From an uncultured Verrucomicrobia subdivision 3 bacterium (GTDB lineage: Bacteria > Verrucomicrobiota > Verrucomicrobiae > Limisphaerales > UBA11358): a stretch of DNA of 38,256 bases. Of this stretch, positions 26,301 through 35,132 are shown one piece after another; the first letter of the stretch is position 1; every line of letters starts with the position of its first letter. The stretch covers positions 1-38,256 of the forward strand of contig CAIXPZ010000249.1 of assembly GCA_903921455.1 (NCBI GenBank), written 5' to 3'. The position numbers and the translations under genes are program-made. Under the pieces are notes generated by a model. The model was not told the origin of the DNA and did no database searches. It was given only the letters and a program-made list of their open reading frames with translations.

Positions 26301-29300
26301 CCCGGTGAGGATTTTGTTGATGCCCCAGCAGGTGGAGGAACCTTGACTTGGGCCACAGGCGAATCTGGTGCCAAGCCGATTAACATAACCATCCTCGATA
26401 CCACCAACGCGCAGTTTAATGAGGACATAGAAGTAGAACTATTTAATCCGCGAAATGGCGCGGCGCAGCTGGCGCTCGGTCAGGTGAATACTGCCACCGT
26501 GACCATTCTCTATGACAAACAGCCGGCCGGAGCTGTGGACCGGACCTGGAACAAGGATGGTGCCAATGATTCCATTCCGCCATTTCTCCAATTTCCCGGC
26601 ACCCAGGGCGGCGTGAGCGACAGTGCCAACGGCAATGGTGGTGCCGTCTATGCCGTGGCCGAGCAGCCTGATGGTAAGGCAATTTTGGCGGGTAGCTTTA
26701 TTTCTTTCGATTCCAACCCTTATAACCGGATTGTTCGTGTTTTGAACAACGGGTATCAGGATCCTACCTTCCTTGCCTGGCCGAACAGCGGCGCGGATGA
26801 CTCCATCTATGCCGTGGCGTTGCAGCCGGATGGCAAGATTCTGATCGGCGGCAACTTCACCTCCTTCAATGGCGTCAATCGGTATCGCATTGCTCGTTTG
26901 AATGCGGATGGTTCGGTGGATAACACGTTCAATCCCGGTCTGGGCGCGGACGGCATCGTGCGGGCGCTGGCCCTGCAGACCAACGGCCAGGTGGTGATTG
27001 CCGGCCAGTTCAATTTGGTAAACGGCACCAACATGACCCATGTTGCGCGTTTGAATGCCGATGGTTCATTGGATATAAGTTTCAATCCCGCCTCGGGGCC
27101 GGATGGCTTGGTGAACGCGGTGGTGGTGGATCCGCAGGGGCGGGTCATTATCGGCGGCGAATTCTCGACGGTTTCCGGGGTGCAGTCGGGCGCCATTGCG
27201 CGCTTGAACGTGGATGGCTCCGTGGATCCGACGTTTGCTCCCGGCATCGGCACTTATAATCCCGGCACCGGCATGACCGATCCGATTTATTCGCTCGCCT
27301 TGCAGCCGGACGGGAAAGTGCTCGCGGGCGGGTCTTTTGCCAATGTCGAGATGGTGGGGATCAATGGTATTGCGCGCTTTAACACCAATGGCACCGTGGA
27401 TACGGCGTTCAGCACGTTTGGCACCAATAACGGCACTTATAATCCGGTCACGGCCATTGCGGACGCGGTCAACGTCATCACCCTTCAAGCGGACGGTAAA
27501 ATTTACATCGGCGGCGATTTCACCACCATCAACCAGACGCGCCGCGTGGGTCTGGCTCGCTTGTTCACCACCGGTAGTCTGGATACCAGCTTCATGGACA
27601 CGGCCTACAACCAGTTCGCCGGCATCATCAACCATTACCACAATCCGGATGCCGTCAATACGAACGATTATCCCCAGGGTAACCATCGTAACGCGGTTCG
27701 GGCGATTGCACTGGAGGCTGGCGGCGATGTGATTGTGGGAGGTAACTTCCTGCAGGTTGGCGGGGGATCTTATACCCATTCCGGCTCGATTGACAGTGTG
27801 GTCGGCAATAATGTGTTCTATGGGATTATTTTAAATGGTCGTATGGATGTGCATCCACGAAGCAACGTGGCCCGCTTGATTGGTGGGGTAACTCCTGGAC
27901 CCGGTAACATTGAATTTTCATACAGTAACTATTCGGTGGACAAGGATGCATCCACTCTATTTGTGTCATTGCTTCGGACCAATGGCAATCTGGGCGATGT
28001 GGCTGCTACCTTTAGCAGTCCGCCTGGAGCCTCCGGTCAGCAGGGTATTGCCCAGGAAGGCACGGATTTCACCATCGGCAATACTACCCCGACTTGGGCC
28101 AGCATGTGGAATACTTCATGGATGGTGAGCGATGCTTTCACCGGGCAAAACTTTATTGGTTCGCCTGGGAATAATGCTGCGGAGTTCTTGACGATTATTA
28201 ACAACGTCAATATCACCGGCAACATGATTGCCAATCTGGCTTTGGTGGCTCCCGACGGAAGCGGTTTTGCCCTTGGTGGTGAGACCATTGCCCTGGGCGC
28301 GGCCATCGGTGCCCAGCAGGTCAGTCCGATGACCATCATTGACGATAACTTCCCGGCCGGCACTTTCAGCTTTAGCGCTCCGGCTTATACCGTGAATGAA
28401 GGCAATACCATCGCGACCATCACGGTGGTTCGCAATAATGGCTTCAAGGGGAATGTCAATGTGTCCTACGCCGCTTACAATGGCTCCGCCACCAGTCCGA
28501 CCAATTACAACGCGGTGAGTGGCACCTTGCCGTTTACCGATGGAGTGATGAGCAATCAATTTACCGTTCAGATTAAACCGGGCACTTCCAGCCAGCCGGA
28601 TAAAACGGTCAACCTGGCCCTGTTCGGCATCACCGGCGGCGGCAAGCCCGGTTTGACGAATTCCGTCCTGACCATCATCAACAATATTTATGGTGCAGGC
28701 CACATCGCTTTTGCCTTCGCCACCAACGGGGTGAATGAAAATGCCGGGACCGCGAGCGTTGTGCTCAGCCGGCTGGGGGCCAGCTCTGGCACGCTCGATG
28801 TCACCGCGATGACCAGTAACGGGTCCGCCGTCAACGGGGTGAATTATATCGGCTCCACGAATGTGGTGCATTGGAATGATGCCGATGCCTTGCCCAAGTC
28901 TATCACCATTCCGATTAAACATGATGGCCTGTTTACTTCCAACCTGACGGTCAATATCAGCCTGACCAACGGGCTTGCCGGTGGTAAGGCTAATGTGAAC
29001 GTTTTGGGGCTTTCCACCATCACGAATTCCACCCTCGTCATCACCAATGTGGATTTTCCGGGCACTGTGGAATTTACTGCCGCGGCCTATTCGGTTAAAA
29101 AATATGCGGGCTTTGTGAATATTCCGGTGATCCGGACGGGCGGCAGTGCCGGCACCCTGACGGTCACCAACTATACCTTTGACGGCACCGCGTTGAATGG
29201 GGTCGATTACACCGGCCAGACGAATGTGTTGACCTTTACCAACGGACAAGTCAGTCAGTCCTTTACCGTGCCCATCACGGTGGGCGCTTCCAACGGTTTG

Positions 29301-32300
29301 GTGGCGCTGAATCTGGCGCTGACCAATGCCGTGCTGCCGAGCTATCCCCTGGTGACGAATGCCTTGGGCAGTCCGAACTTGGCGGTGCTGAACATCATTG
29401 ATACGGATGCGGTCAATGAATCGCCCGGTTCGCCGGACACCACGTATAGTCCGCTGAGCGGATTTAACGACTCGGTCTATGCCGTCACCCTTCAAACGAA
29501 TAATCAACTGATCGTGGGTGGCGATTTCACGATGGCCAATGGCGTGCCCCGCCAGCGCCTCGCCCGCATGAATTCCGATGGCACGTTGGATCCGTCCTTC
29601 TCCCTGCCGACCTCGGCCATGGGTGCCGATGCTTCTGTGCGCGCCGTCGCCATGCAATCGGATGGCCGGATTATCGTGGGTGGCTATTTCACTAATTTCA
29701 ATAGCGTGGCGATGAACGGCATCACCCGGCTGAACTTCGATGGTTCGTTGGATAGCCGCTTCAGCCCGGGCTCCGGCGCGAACAACCCGGTGTTTGCGGT
29801 TGCGGAAACCTTTGTGGGCGGCCGGCGTAAAATTCTGCTCGGCGGCGGGTTCACCCGCCTCAACGGGGTGGTGGTGAATGGGATCGGCCGCTTGAATGCC
29901 GATGATATCAGTGGCGATGACGGCCGGCCGGATCCAACCTTTAATCCGGGTGGCCTGGGCGCGAACGGGATTGTCTATGCGCTGGCCGTGCAAACCGACG
30001 GCAAGGTTGTCTTTGGTGGCGATTTCACCTCTGTCAACGGGGTTGCCGCCAATCACGTTGCCCGTATGAACGTGAATGGTTCCCTGGACCTGACCTTTAC
30101 CAACGCGTCGGCCAATGATTCCGTGCGGGCAATTGCCATCCAGTTGGACGGCCGCATTCTCATCGGCGGCCTGTTCACCAGCGTCAATGGGAATACCAAC
30201 TTCAATCACCTCGCCCGCTTGAACAGCGCGGATGGTTCGGCGGACAGCTCGTTCACTCCCGGTCTCGGGGCGAATGACGCCGTGTTCAGCATTGCTTTGC
30301 AGACGGACAGCCGGATTATCCTCGGCGGTTCCTTCACCCGCTGCTCCGGGGTCACCCGCAACCGGATCACTCGCCTGAACCTGGATGGCACGGTGGATCC
30401 GTCCATTAATTTTGGCGTGGGTGCCGATAGCTTTGTGGCGACCATCGCGGTTCAGGAGGCCACCATTGCGGGGTATCCCGACAGCGTGCCGGATGAGAAG
30501 ATTATTATCGGCGGTGGGTTCACTCATTACTTCGGACAGGTGCACCAGCATTTGGCCCGGATTTATGGCGGCTCGATCGGCGGTTCGGGGGCCTTCCAAT
30601 TCTCCGCGGCCAATTATGGCGTGAATGAAAACGGCAGCAATGCCGTCATTACCGTCACCCGCACCGGCGGCACCAGCGGCACGAATGCGAATGGCTCGGG
30701 TAATGTCTTTGTTAATTTCGCCACCAGCGACGGCTCCGCCCTCGCGGATACGGATCATGCCGCCGTTACCAATTATTTCACGGTGATCACGAACCTGGCC
30801 TTTGTTGCCGGTGAGATTCAGCAGACCGTTGCCGTCCCGGTGATGGATGACCACGTGATTAACAGCAACCTGACCGTGAACCTTACCCTGGTGGCGGCTC
30901 CTCCTGCCGTCGATGGCAATCAGCCCACGGCCGTGTTGACCATTACCAATGTCGACAGCGCTATTAATTTCTCGTCCGCCTCCTATTTGACGACCAAGTA
31001 TGATGCGAGTGTGCCCAATGGTTTTGCCCCGATCTTGATCAACCGCAGTGGTGCGACGTATGGCACGTCCACGGTCGTGTTCAATACTCCGACCAATGGC
31101 ACGGCGGTTCCGGGCTTGGATTTTCTGCCGCTGACCAATGTGTTGGTTACGTTCGCTCCGGGCGTTACGGTCCAGCAGGTGGACATTCCCATTATCAACG
31201 GTCTGCCGGACGGAGATCGGACGGTCAATCTCCAGCTGACGAATGTTACCGGTTCCGCCTTATACGATCCATCTAACGCCGTGTTGACGATCTTGGATCG
31301 GACGCTGGCGCGGGGTTCGTTTGTCTTCTCCGCGACGAACTATGTTGTTAGCGAAGGCGGCGGCGTGGGCAATACCAATGCCGTGATCACCGTTTTGCGC
31401 ACCAACGGGGCTTCCGGAATTGTGTCGGTCGGTTATGCCACCTCGGATGGCACCGCCGTGGCCGGGGTCAAATATGCCGCCACGTCTGGGGTGCTGACCT
31501 ATGGCGATGGGGAAATGAGCAAGAGTTTTGTGGTGCCGGTGTTCAACACGCCCACGATTGAGCCGACCGAGTTTTTCACGGTCAGTTTGGCCAATCCCAC
31601 GGGCGGGGCCAGTCTGGGCGGTCTGACGAACGCCACCGTGACCATCCAGAACACCAATATCGGTATCGTCTTTGCCTCGGCCACGAATACCTTCATTGAA
31701 ACGCAGCCGTTCGCTGTGTTGAATGTGATGCGTTACAACAATACCCAGGGCACCACCACTGTTAATTATTCCACCACCAACGGCACGGCTGTGGCTGGCA
31801 TCAACTATGCCGCCAGCACCGGCACGTTGACCTTTAACAGTGGCGCGTCCCAGGCCGCCATCCTGATCCCGCTGATGCATGACACCAATGTGACCGGCGA
31901 TCTGCAGTTTACCGTCGGCCTGTCCAGCCCCAGTTCCGGAGTGCAGATTGGGACGCCGGGCATGACCACGGTGGTGCTCCAGGATGCCGATAACGGCTTG
32001 AGCTTCACCACCAATAGCAGCACGGTCTTTAAAAATGCGGGCACGGTGTTGATCACGGTGATCTGCTCCAACACCAATATCGAGCCGGTGTCGGTGAGTT
32101 ACGCCACCGCCGACGGTTCGGCGACCAATCACGCCACCGCCGGGGTGGATTATACCGCTACCTCCGGCACGCTGACGTTCAGTAATGGTGTCGGTCTGCA
32201 AACGTTCACCGTCCCGATCATCAATAACGGGGCGATTTCCGGTGACCATAGCTTCAACGTCAGCCTGTCGAATCCGACCGGGGCGGGGCAGCTCATTGCG

Positions 32301-33368
32301 CCGAGCCTGCAGACGGTGACGATTAAGGACAGTAACTCCGGCCTGAATTTCTCCAGCGCCAATTACAGTGTGTTTAAGACCGCCGGCTATGCGGTGATTA
32401 CGGTCTACCGCACGGATAACACTGATACCGTGTCCACCGTGAACTTTACCGCCACCAACGGGACGGCGGTCAACGGTCTGCATTATTTCTCCACCAACGG
32501 CACACTGGTCTTCACCAACGGCGTCACGGTCCAGACGTTTAACGTACCCGTCATCGCCACCACGACGGTTCAGCCGGATAAGACCGTGTTGCTGGAATTG
32601 TCCAATCCGGTCAACGGCATCCTGCTCGCTCCCTCGGCGGCGACGTTGACCATTCGCGACAATACCGGTAGTTACGTAATTCCCGCCGGCTCGCAGTTGG
32701 TCTCGGAATCCAATGCCGGGTTGCCGAATGGCCTTATTGATTCGAACGAAACCGTGCAGGTGCTGTTTGCCTTCCGTGATGCGGCGGGGTTGGATGTGAC
32801 CAATCTGATTGCCACCTTGTTGCCCACCAACGGGGTGACGGCTCCCAGCCCGGCTTCACAGACTTATGGCCGGCTGGTGTCTTATGGGCATTCCGTGTCC
32901 ATGCCGTTCACCTTTACCGCCCAGGGCACGAACAATCAGCAGATTTCTGCCACCTTTAATTTGAAGGACGGCTTGAACCCCATCGGTTCGGCGGTCTTTG
33001 GCTACACGTTGGGCACCTCCGCCGCCGTGTTCTCCAATAACGCCGCGATTATCATCAATGACAACAGCGCCGCCTCGCCCTATCCCTCGGTGATCAGTGT
33101 CAGTGGTGTCGGGGGCGCCTTGATCAAGGCGACGGTGACGTTGAACCGGCTGTCGCATAGCAACCCCCACGATATCTCGGCGTTGGTGACGGCTCCGGCC
33201 GGAACTAATACGTTGATCATGTCCCATGCCGGCGGCAGCGGCTTCGGTGCGACGAATCTCGTGCTGACCTTTGACGACGCGGCCACCAATAGTTTGCCGC
33301 TATCCGGTGCCATCACCAACGGCGTCTATAAGCCGACGGCCACCAATCCGCCCAATAAATTTCCTTGA
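23361..33368 (+). CDS. Giant secreted sedolisin (S53) with PPC, Calx-beta, delta-60 and truncated P-domain
   Basis: Start GTG 23361 is preferred (GGAG lies 7 bp upstream); the frame is open to ATG 23238 but that part overlaps the previous gene. The protein is 3335 residues. Order: signal peptide 1-41; pro-kumamolisin activation domain about 45-205; S53 peptidase about 234-584 with Glu309 and Asp313 (GEVCLDIEM), Asp387 (ASGDSDA) and nucleophile Ser494 (GGTSCAAP), plus the GYDLCTGLGTPNG calcium-site region; PPC domain about 600-742; Calx-beta-like region about 744-1054; about seven delta-60 repeats 1060-1510 (AVALQPDGKILIGGNFTSF); four Calx-beta 1514-2020; about seven delta-60 repeats 2024-2407; six Calx-beta 2410-3104; a linker domain; and the first half of a P-domain 3217-3335, ending NPPNKFP. 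An acid-active serine-carboxyl protease carried on a calcium-binding fibre is a fair reading. The missing P-domain half lies in the next gene. Confidence 0.87.
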   Translation: MKEAKPKCIGLRHSRLFQTPSVLKVLWLLVAGTLAGSAGAAVPGLVTLSGHVPSVVSSQSSLGQLPGTNRLHLAIGLALQNQAGLDALLREISDPASPNFRHYLTTAEFAAQFGPTDQDYQKVVAFAVANHLTVTDSDPVRQIVDVEGSVSNIQQAFNVTIGTYVDPKATNRIFFAPSAEPSVNASLPILHVSGLDNYYLPQPKSHVQPLKKTPGLKSSSAKSIATASATPQAGSAPGGAYMGTDFRKAYVPGTILTGAGQNVGLLQFDGFYTNDIAAYKTLIGMVGGPNVVVVPVDGGVTTPGGGNGEVCLDIEMVLSMAPGVSNIYVYEAPNPSPWVDLLKKMANDNLAKNLSCSWGGGPPDALAEARFQQMAAQGQTFYNASGDSDAFVVGSNPVTFPSDSTNIIQVGGTTLSTGLNAVYTSETVWNWGGGVGSCGGISPNYGIPYWQTNISMFGNQGSTTKRNIPDVALTADNVYVTYNNGAVGAFGGTSCAAPLWAGFTALVNEFAVSNALPSVGFVNPALYAIAESTNYTNCFHDTTVGNNTWSGSPTKFKAVTGYDLCTGLGTPNGTNLIVAMLYPPPPTPPPTWVGGTDTNGPPNDNFVNAVPITGLTGTLSSTNNNATIEPNEPGFINTDDFASVDNSVWYAWTAPADGTVTFNTFGSSFDTVLAVYIPFPGVDYLVAGNDDYITLIVPQSQLTFKATAGTTYYISVNGNASPAPGYTDAGSFVLNWNEVVPSISSGTFSFTLDNYIVSESDRFNPQDPAMAGVPAWPYVPPFVPPAARVTVTRSAGSSGRVSVPYNVTTVSNQTDLNFDGTLVFDDYQMSADIYVPLSAVPPQPVAGTNIALPGIVSVTLGVPALDDLESPDLLPPDVGLNAATVTVLSRYYGVSLEDWANTRTFFVIERSTFRVRRTQGTAVVYVIPSTAGPCSVQYAFSKTVRPAYSPTIGSTLPTTPTYIYSANNTFQLQADSDYATPGEDFVDAPAGGGTLTWATGESGAKPINITILDTTNAQFNEDIEVELFNPRNGAAQLALGQVNTATVTILYDKQPAGAVDRTWNKDGANDSIPPFLQFPGTQGGVSDSANGNGGAVYAVAEQPDGKAILAGSFISFDSNPYNRIVRVLNNGYQDPTFLAWPNSGADDSIYAVALQPDGKILIGGNFTSFNGVNRYRIARLNADGSVDNTFNPGLGADGIVRALALQTNGQVVIAGQFNLVNGTNMTHVARLNADGSLDISFNPASGPDGLVNAVVVDPQGRVIIGGEFSTVSGVQSGAIARLNVDGSVDPTFAPGIGTYNPGTGMTDPIYSLALQPDGKVLAGGSFANVEMVGINGIARFNTNGTVDTAFSTFGTNNGTYNPVTAIADAVNVITLQADGKIYIGGDFTTINQTRRVGLARLFTTGSLDTSFMDTAYNQFAGIINHYHNPDAVNTNDYPQGNHRNAVRAIALEAGGDVIVGGNFLQVGGGSYTHSGSIDSVVGNNVFYGIILNGRMDVHPRSNVARLIGGVTPGPGNIEFSYSNYSVDKDASTLFVSLLRTNGNLGDVAATFSSPPGASGQQGIAQEGTDFTIGNTTPTWASMWNTSWMVSDAFTGQNFIGSPGNNAAEFLTIINNVNITGNMIANLALVAPDGSGFALGGETIALGAAIGAQQVSPMTIIDDNFPAGTFSFSAPAYTVNEGNTIATITVVRNNGFKGNVNVSYAAYNGSATSPTNYNAVSGTLPFTDGVMSNQFTVQIKPGTSSQPDKTVNLALFGITGGGKPGLTNSVLTIINNIYGAGHIAFAFATNGVNENAGTASVVLSRLGASSGTLDVTAMTSNGSAVNGVNYIGSTNVVHWNDADALPKSITIPIKHDGLFTSNLTVNISLTNGLAGGKANVNVLGLSTITNSTLVITNVDFPGTVEFTAAAYSVKKYAGFVNIPVIRTGGSAGTLTVTNYTFDGTALNGVDYTGQTNVLTFTNGQVSQSFTVPITVGASNGLVALNLALTNAVLPSYPLVTNALGSPNLAVLNIIDTDAVNESPGSPDTTYSPLSGFNDSVYAVTLQTNNQLIVGGDFTMANGVPRQRLARMNSDGTLDPSFSLPTSAMGADASVRAVAMQSDGRIIVGGYFTNFNSVAMNGITRLNFDGSLDSRFSPGSGANNPVFAVAETFVGGRRKILLGGGFTRLNGVVVNGIGRLNADDISGDDGRPDPTFNPGGLGANGIVYALAVQTDGKVVFGGDFTSVNGVAANHVARMNVNGSLDLTFTNASANDSVRAIAIQLDGRILIGGLFTSVNGNTNFNHLARLNSADGSADSSFTPGLGANDAVFSIALQTDSRIILGGSFTRCSGVTRNRITRLNLDGTVDPSINFGVGADSFVATIAVQEATIAGYPDSVPDEKIIIGGGFTHYFGQVHQHLARIYGGSIGGSGAFQFSAANYGVNENGSNAVITVTRTGGTSGTNANGSGNVFVNFATSDGSALADTDHAAVTNYFTVITNLAFVAGEIQQTVAVPVMDDHVINSNLTVNLTLVAAPPAVDGNQPTAVLTITNVDSAINFSSASYLTTKYDASVPNGFAPILINRSGATYGTSTVVFNTPTNGTAVPGLDFLPLTNVLVTFAPGVTVQQVDIPIINGLPDGDRTVNLQLTNVTGSALYDPSNAVLTILDRTLARGSFVFSATNYVVSEGGGVGNTNAVITVLRTNGASGIVSVGYATSDGTAVAGVKYAATSGVLTYGDGEMSKSFVVPVFNTPTIEPTEFFTVSLANPTGGASLGGLTNATVTIQNTNIGIVFASATNTFIETQPFAVLNVMRYNNTQGTTTVNYSTTNGTAVAGINYAASTGTLTFNSGASQAAILIPLMHDTNVTGDLQFTVGLSSPSSGVQIGTPGMTTVVLQDADNGLSFTTNSSTVFKNAGTVLITVICSNTNIEPVSVSYATADGSATNHATAGVDYTATSGTLTFSNGVGLQTFTVPIINNGAISGDHSFNVSLSNPTGAGQLIAPSLQTVTIKDSNSGLNFSSANYSVFKTAGYAVITVYRTDNTDTVSTVNFTATNGTAVNGLHYFSTNGTLVFTNGVTVQTFNVPVIATTTVQPDKTVLLELSNPVNGILLAPSAATLTIRDNTGSYVIPAGSQLVSESNAGLPNGLIDSNETVQVLFAFRDAAGLDVTNLIATLLPTNGVTAPSPASQTYGRLVSYGHSVSMPFTFTAQGTNNQQISATFNLKDGLNPIGSAVFGYTLGTSAAVFSNNAAIIINDNSAASPYPSVISVSGVGGALIKATVTLNRLSHSNPHDISALVTAPAGTNTLIMSHAGGSGFGATNLVLTFDDAATNSLPLSGAITNGVYKPTATNPPNKFP

Positions 33369-35132
33369 GGCCGTGTTGTTTTGACCTGAACGAAAGATTT
33401 TATGAGTAAGATGTTTTTGAAGATGACCTTCGGCGCGCTGGCTGTGGCCGGTTTGGCTTGGGTCGCGCCTGCCGCTGCCCCCGTGTCCGGAGCGATGAAA
33501 CAGCTTCAGGGTCATGTGCCCTCCGTGGTGGCGCAACTGGCTCCTGGTGCCCGGCTGGCGGGGACGAACCGTTTGCATCTGGCCATTGGTTTGCCCTTGC
33601 GCAATCAGGACGGGCTGAATGCTCTGTTGCAACAGGTGTCAGATCCTTCCAGTCCGAATTATCATCACTTCCTGACGTCGGCTGAATTTAATGCGCAGTT
33701 TGGTCCCACTGAACAGGATTATCAGACCGTTTTGCAATTTGCTGCCACCAACGGCTTGACCGTGACCCGCACGCACACTAACCGAATGCTCGTCGAGGTT
33801 GCCGCCAGCGCCTCAAGTGTTGAGCACGCTTTTAATGTGACGCTTCGTAAGTATCGGGATGCTAAAAATAATCGCGAGTTTTTTTCGCCGGACACCGAGC
33901 CGACCGTGCCGGCGGGCCTGGCCGCTTTGGATGTCAGTGGCTTGAATAATTATGCCCAGCCCAAGCCGCATCTGCGGATGAACCCGAATAGCACCGCCCC
34001 GCACGCCGGTTCCGGACCGGGCGGTAACTATATGGGGTATGATTTTCGCTCCGCTTACGTCCCTGGCACGACCTTGACCGGTGCCGGTCAGAAAATTGCC
34101 CTGGTGCAGTTCGATGGCTATTATGCCAGCGACATCGCGCAGTATGCCCAGCAGGCGGGTTTGCCCGGTGTGCCGTTGACCAACATTTTGCTGAATGGTT
34201 TCTCCGGGGTTCCCACGGGTAGCGGCGGCGAGGTTGAGGTGTCGCTCGATATTGAGATGGTCATTTCCATGGCCCCGAACTTGAGCCAGGTGCTCGTATA
34301 TGAAGGCGATCCGTTCAATTTTCTGCCGAACGTGGTCTTGAACCAGATTGCCGCGGACAACTCGGCCCGTCAGATTAGCTGCTCCTGGGGCTGGCTTGGT
34401 GGTCCGAGCGCTACCAGCGACCAGATTTTTCAGCAGATGATTCTTCAGGGGCAGACCTTTTTTAACGCTTCGGGCGACAGTGATGCGTTTTTACCCGGCC
34501 AGGTGGATGATCCGAATCAGTTCGGCTACCCCTCGTGCACCCCGTATATCACTCAGGTCGGCGGCACGACTCTGACCACCGCCGGTGCGGGCGGGCCCAG
34601 GGTGGCTGAAAAAGTTTGGAATTGGGGCCTGGCTGATCCCGTGAATTTTGATGGCGTCGGCAGTTGCGGCGGCATCAGCGAACATTATGCCACGCCGAGC
34701 TGGCAGGTGGGGTTCGGCACCAGCACCAATCACGGCACCACCACCGGGCGCAACATTCCTGACGTGGCGCTCACCGCTGACAACATTTATGTCATCGCCG
34801 ACAACGGCATCGCGTATCCCGGCACGGGCGGCACGAGTTGCGCCGCGCCTTTGTGGGCCGGGTTCACCGCCTTGATTAATCAGCAGGCCGCTTTGAATGG
34901 CAAGCCTTCCGTCGGTTTCATCAATCCGGCGATTTATGCGATCGCTAAGAGCGCGGCTTATACTAACACTTTTAACGACATCACCAACGCCAATAACACC
35001 TGGTCCTTGAGCCGGACTAACTTCTTTGCCGTTCCCGGCTACGATCTATGCACCGGCTTGGGCACTCCCAATGGCACCAATCTCATTAATGCCCTCGTCT
35101 CTCTGGCTTCGAACGCGCCGCCGGTGATCTCC
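33366..35132 (+). other. 1767-nt block interrupting a P-domain coding sequence
   Basis: Joining the sequence before 33366 to that from 35133 restores an uninterrupted frame and a complete P-domain across the junction (KFP then APQRPWGSTL). The block holds the stop of the giant gene, a 33-bp gap and the start, signal peptide, prodomain and peptidase domain of the second sedolisin. It is exactly 589 codons long. The precise borders are inferred from domain continuity and could shift by a few codons. Confidence 0.65.

Noticed and set aside
26540..30580. Regularly spaced repeats that could suggest a CRISPR or DNA repeat array
   Set aside because: The periodicity is protein-level (about 50-60 residues, delta-60 repeats) with divergent DNA; no identical short repeats separated by unique spacers.
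28116..30854. Long minus-strand open frame (912 codons) within the giant sedolisin gene
   Set aside because: It is antisense to clear delta-60 and Calx-beta repeats, and its sequence is a Gly/Arg/His/Ile-rich mirror of them without any domain of its own. Long antisense frames are expected in GC-rich repeat genes.
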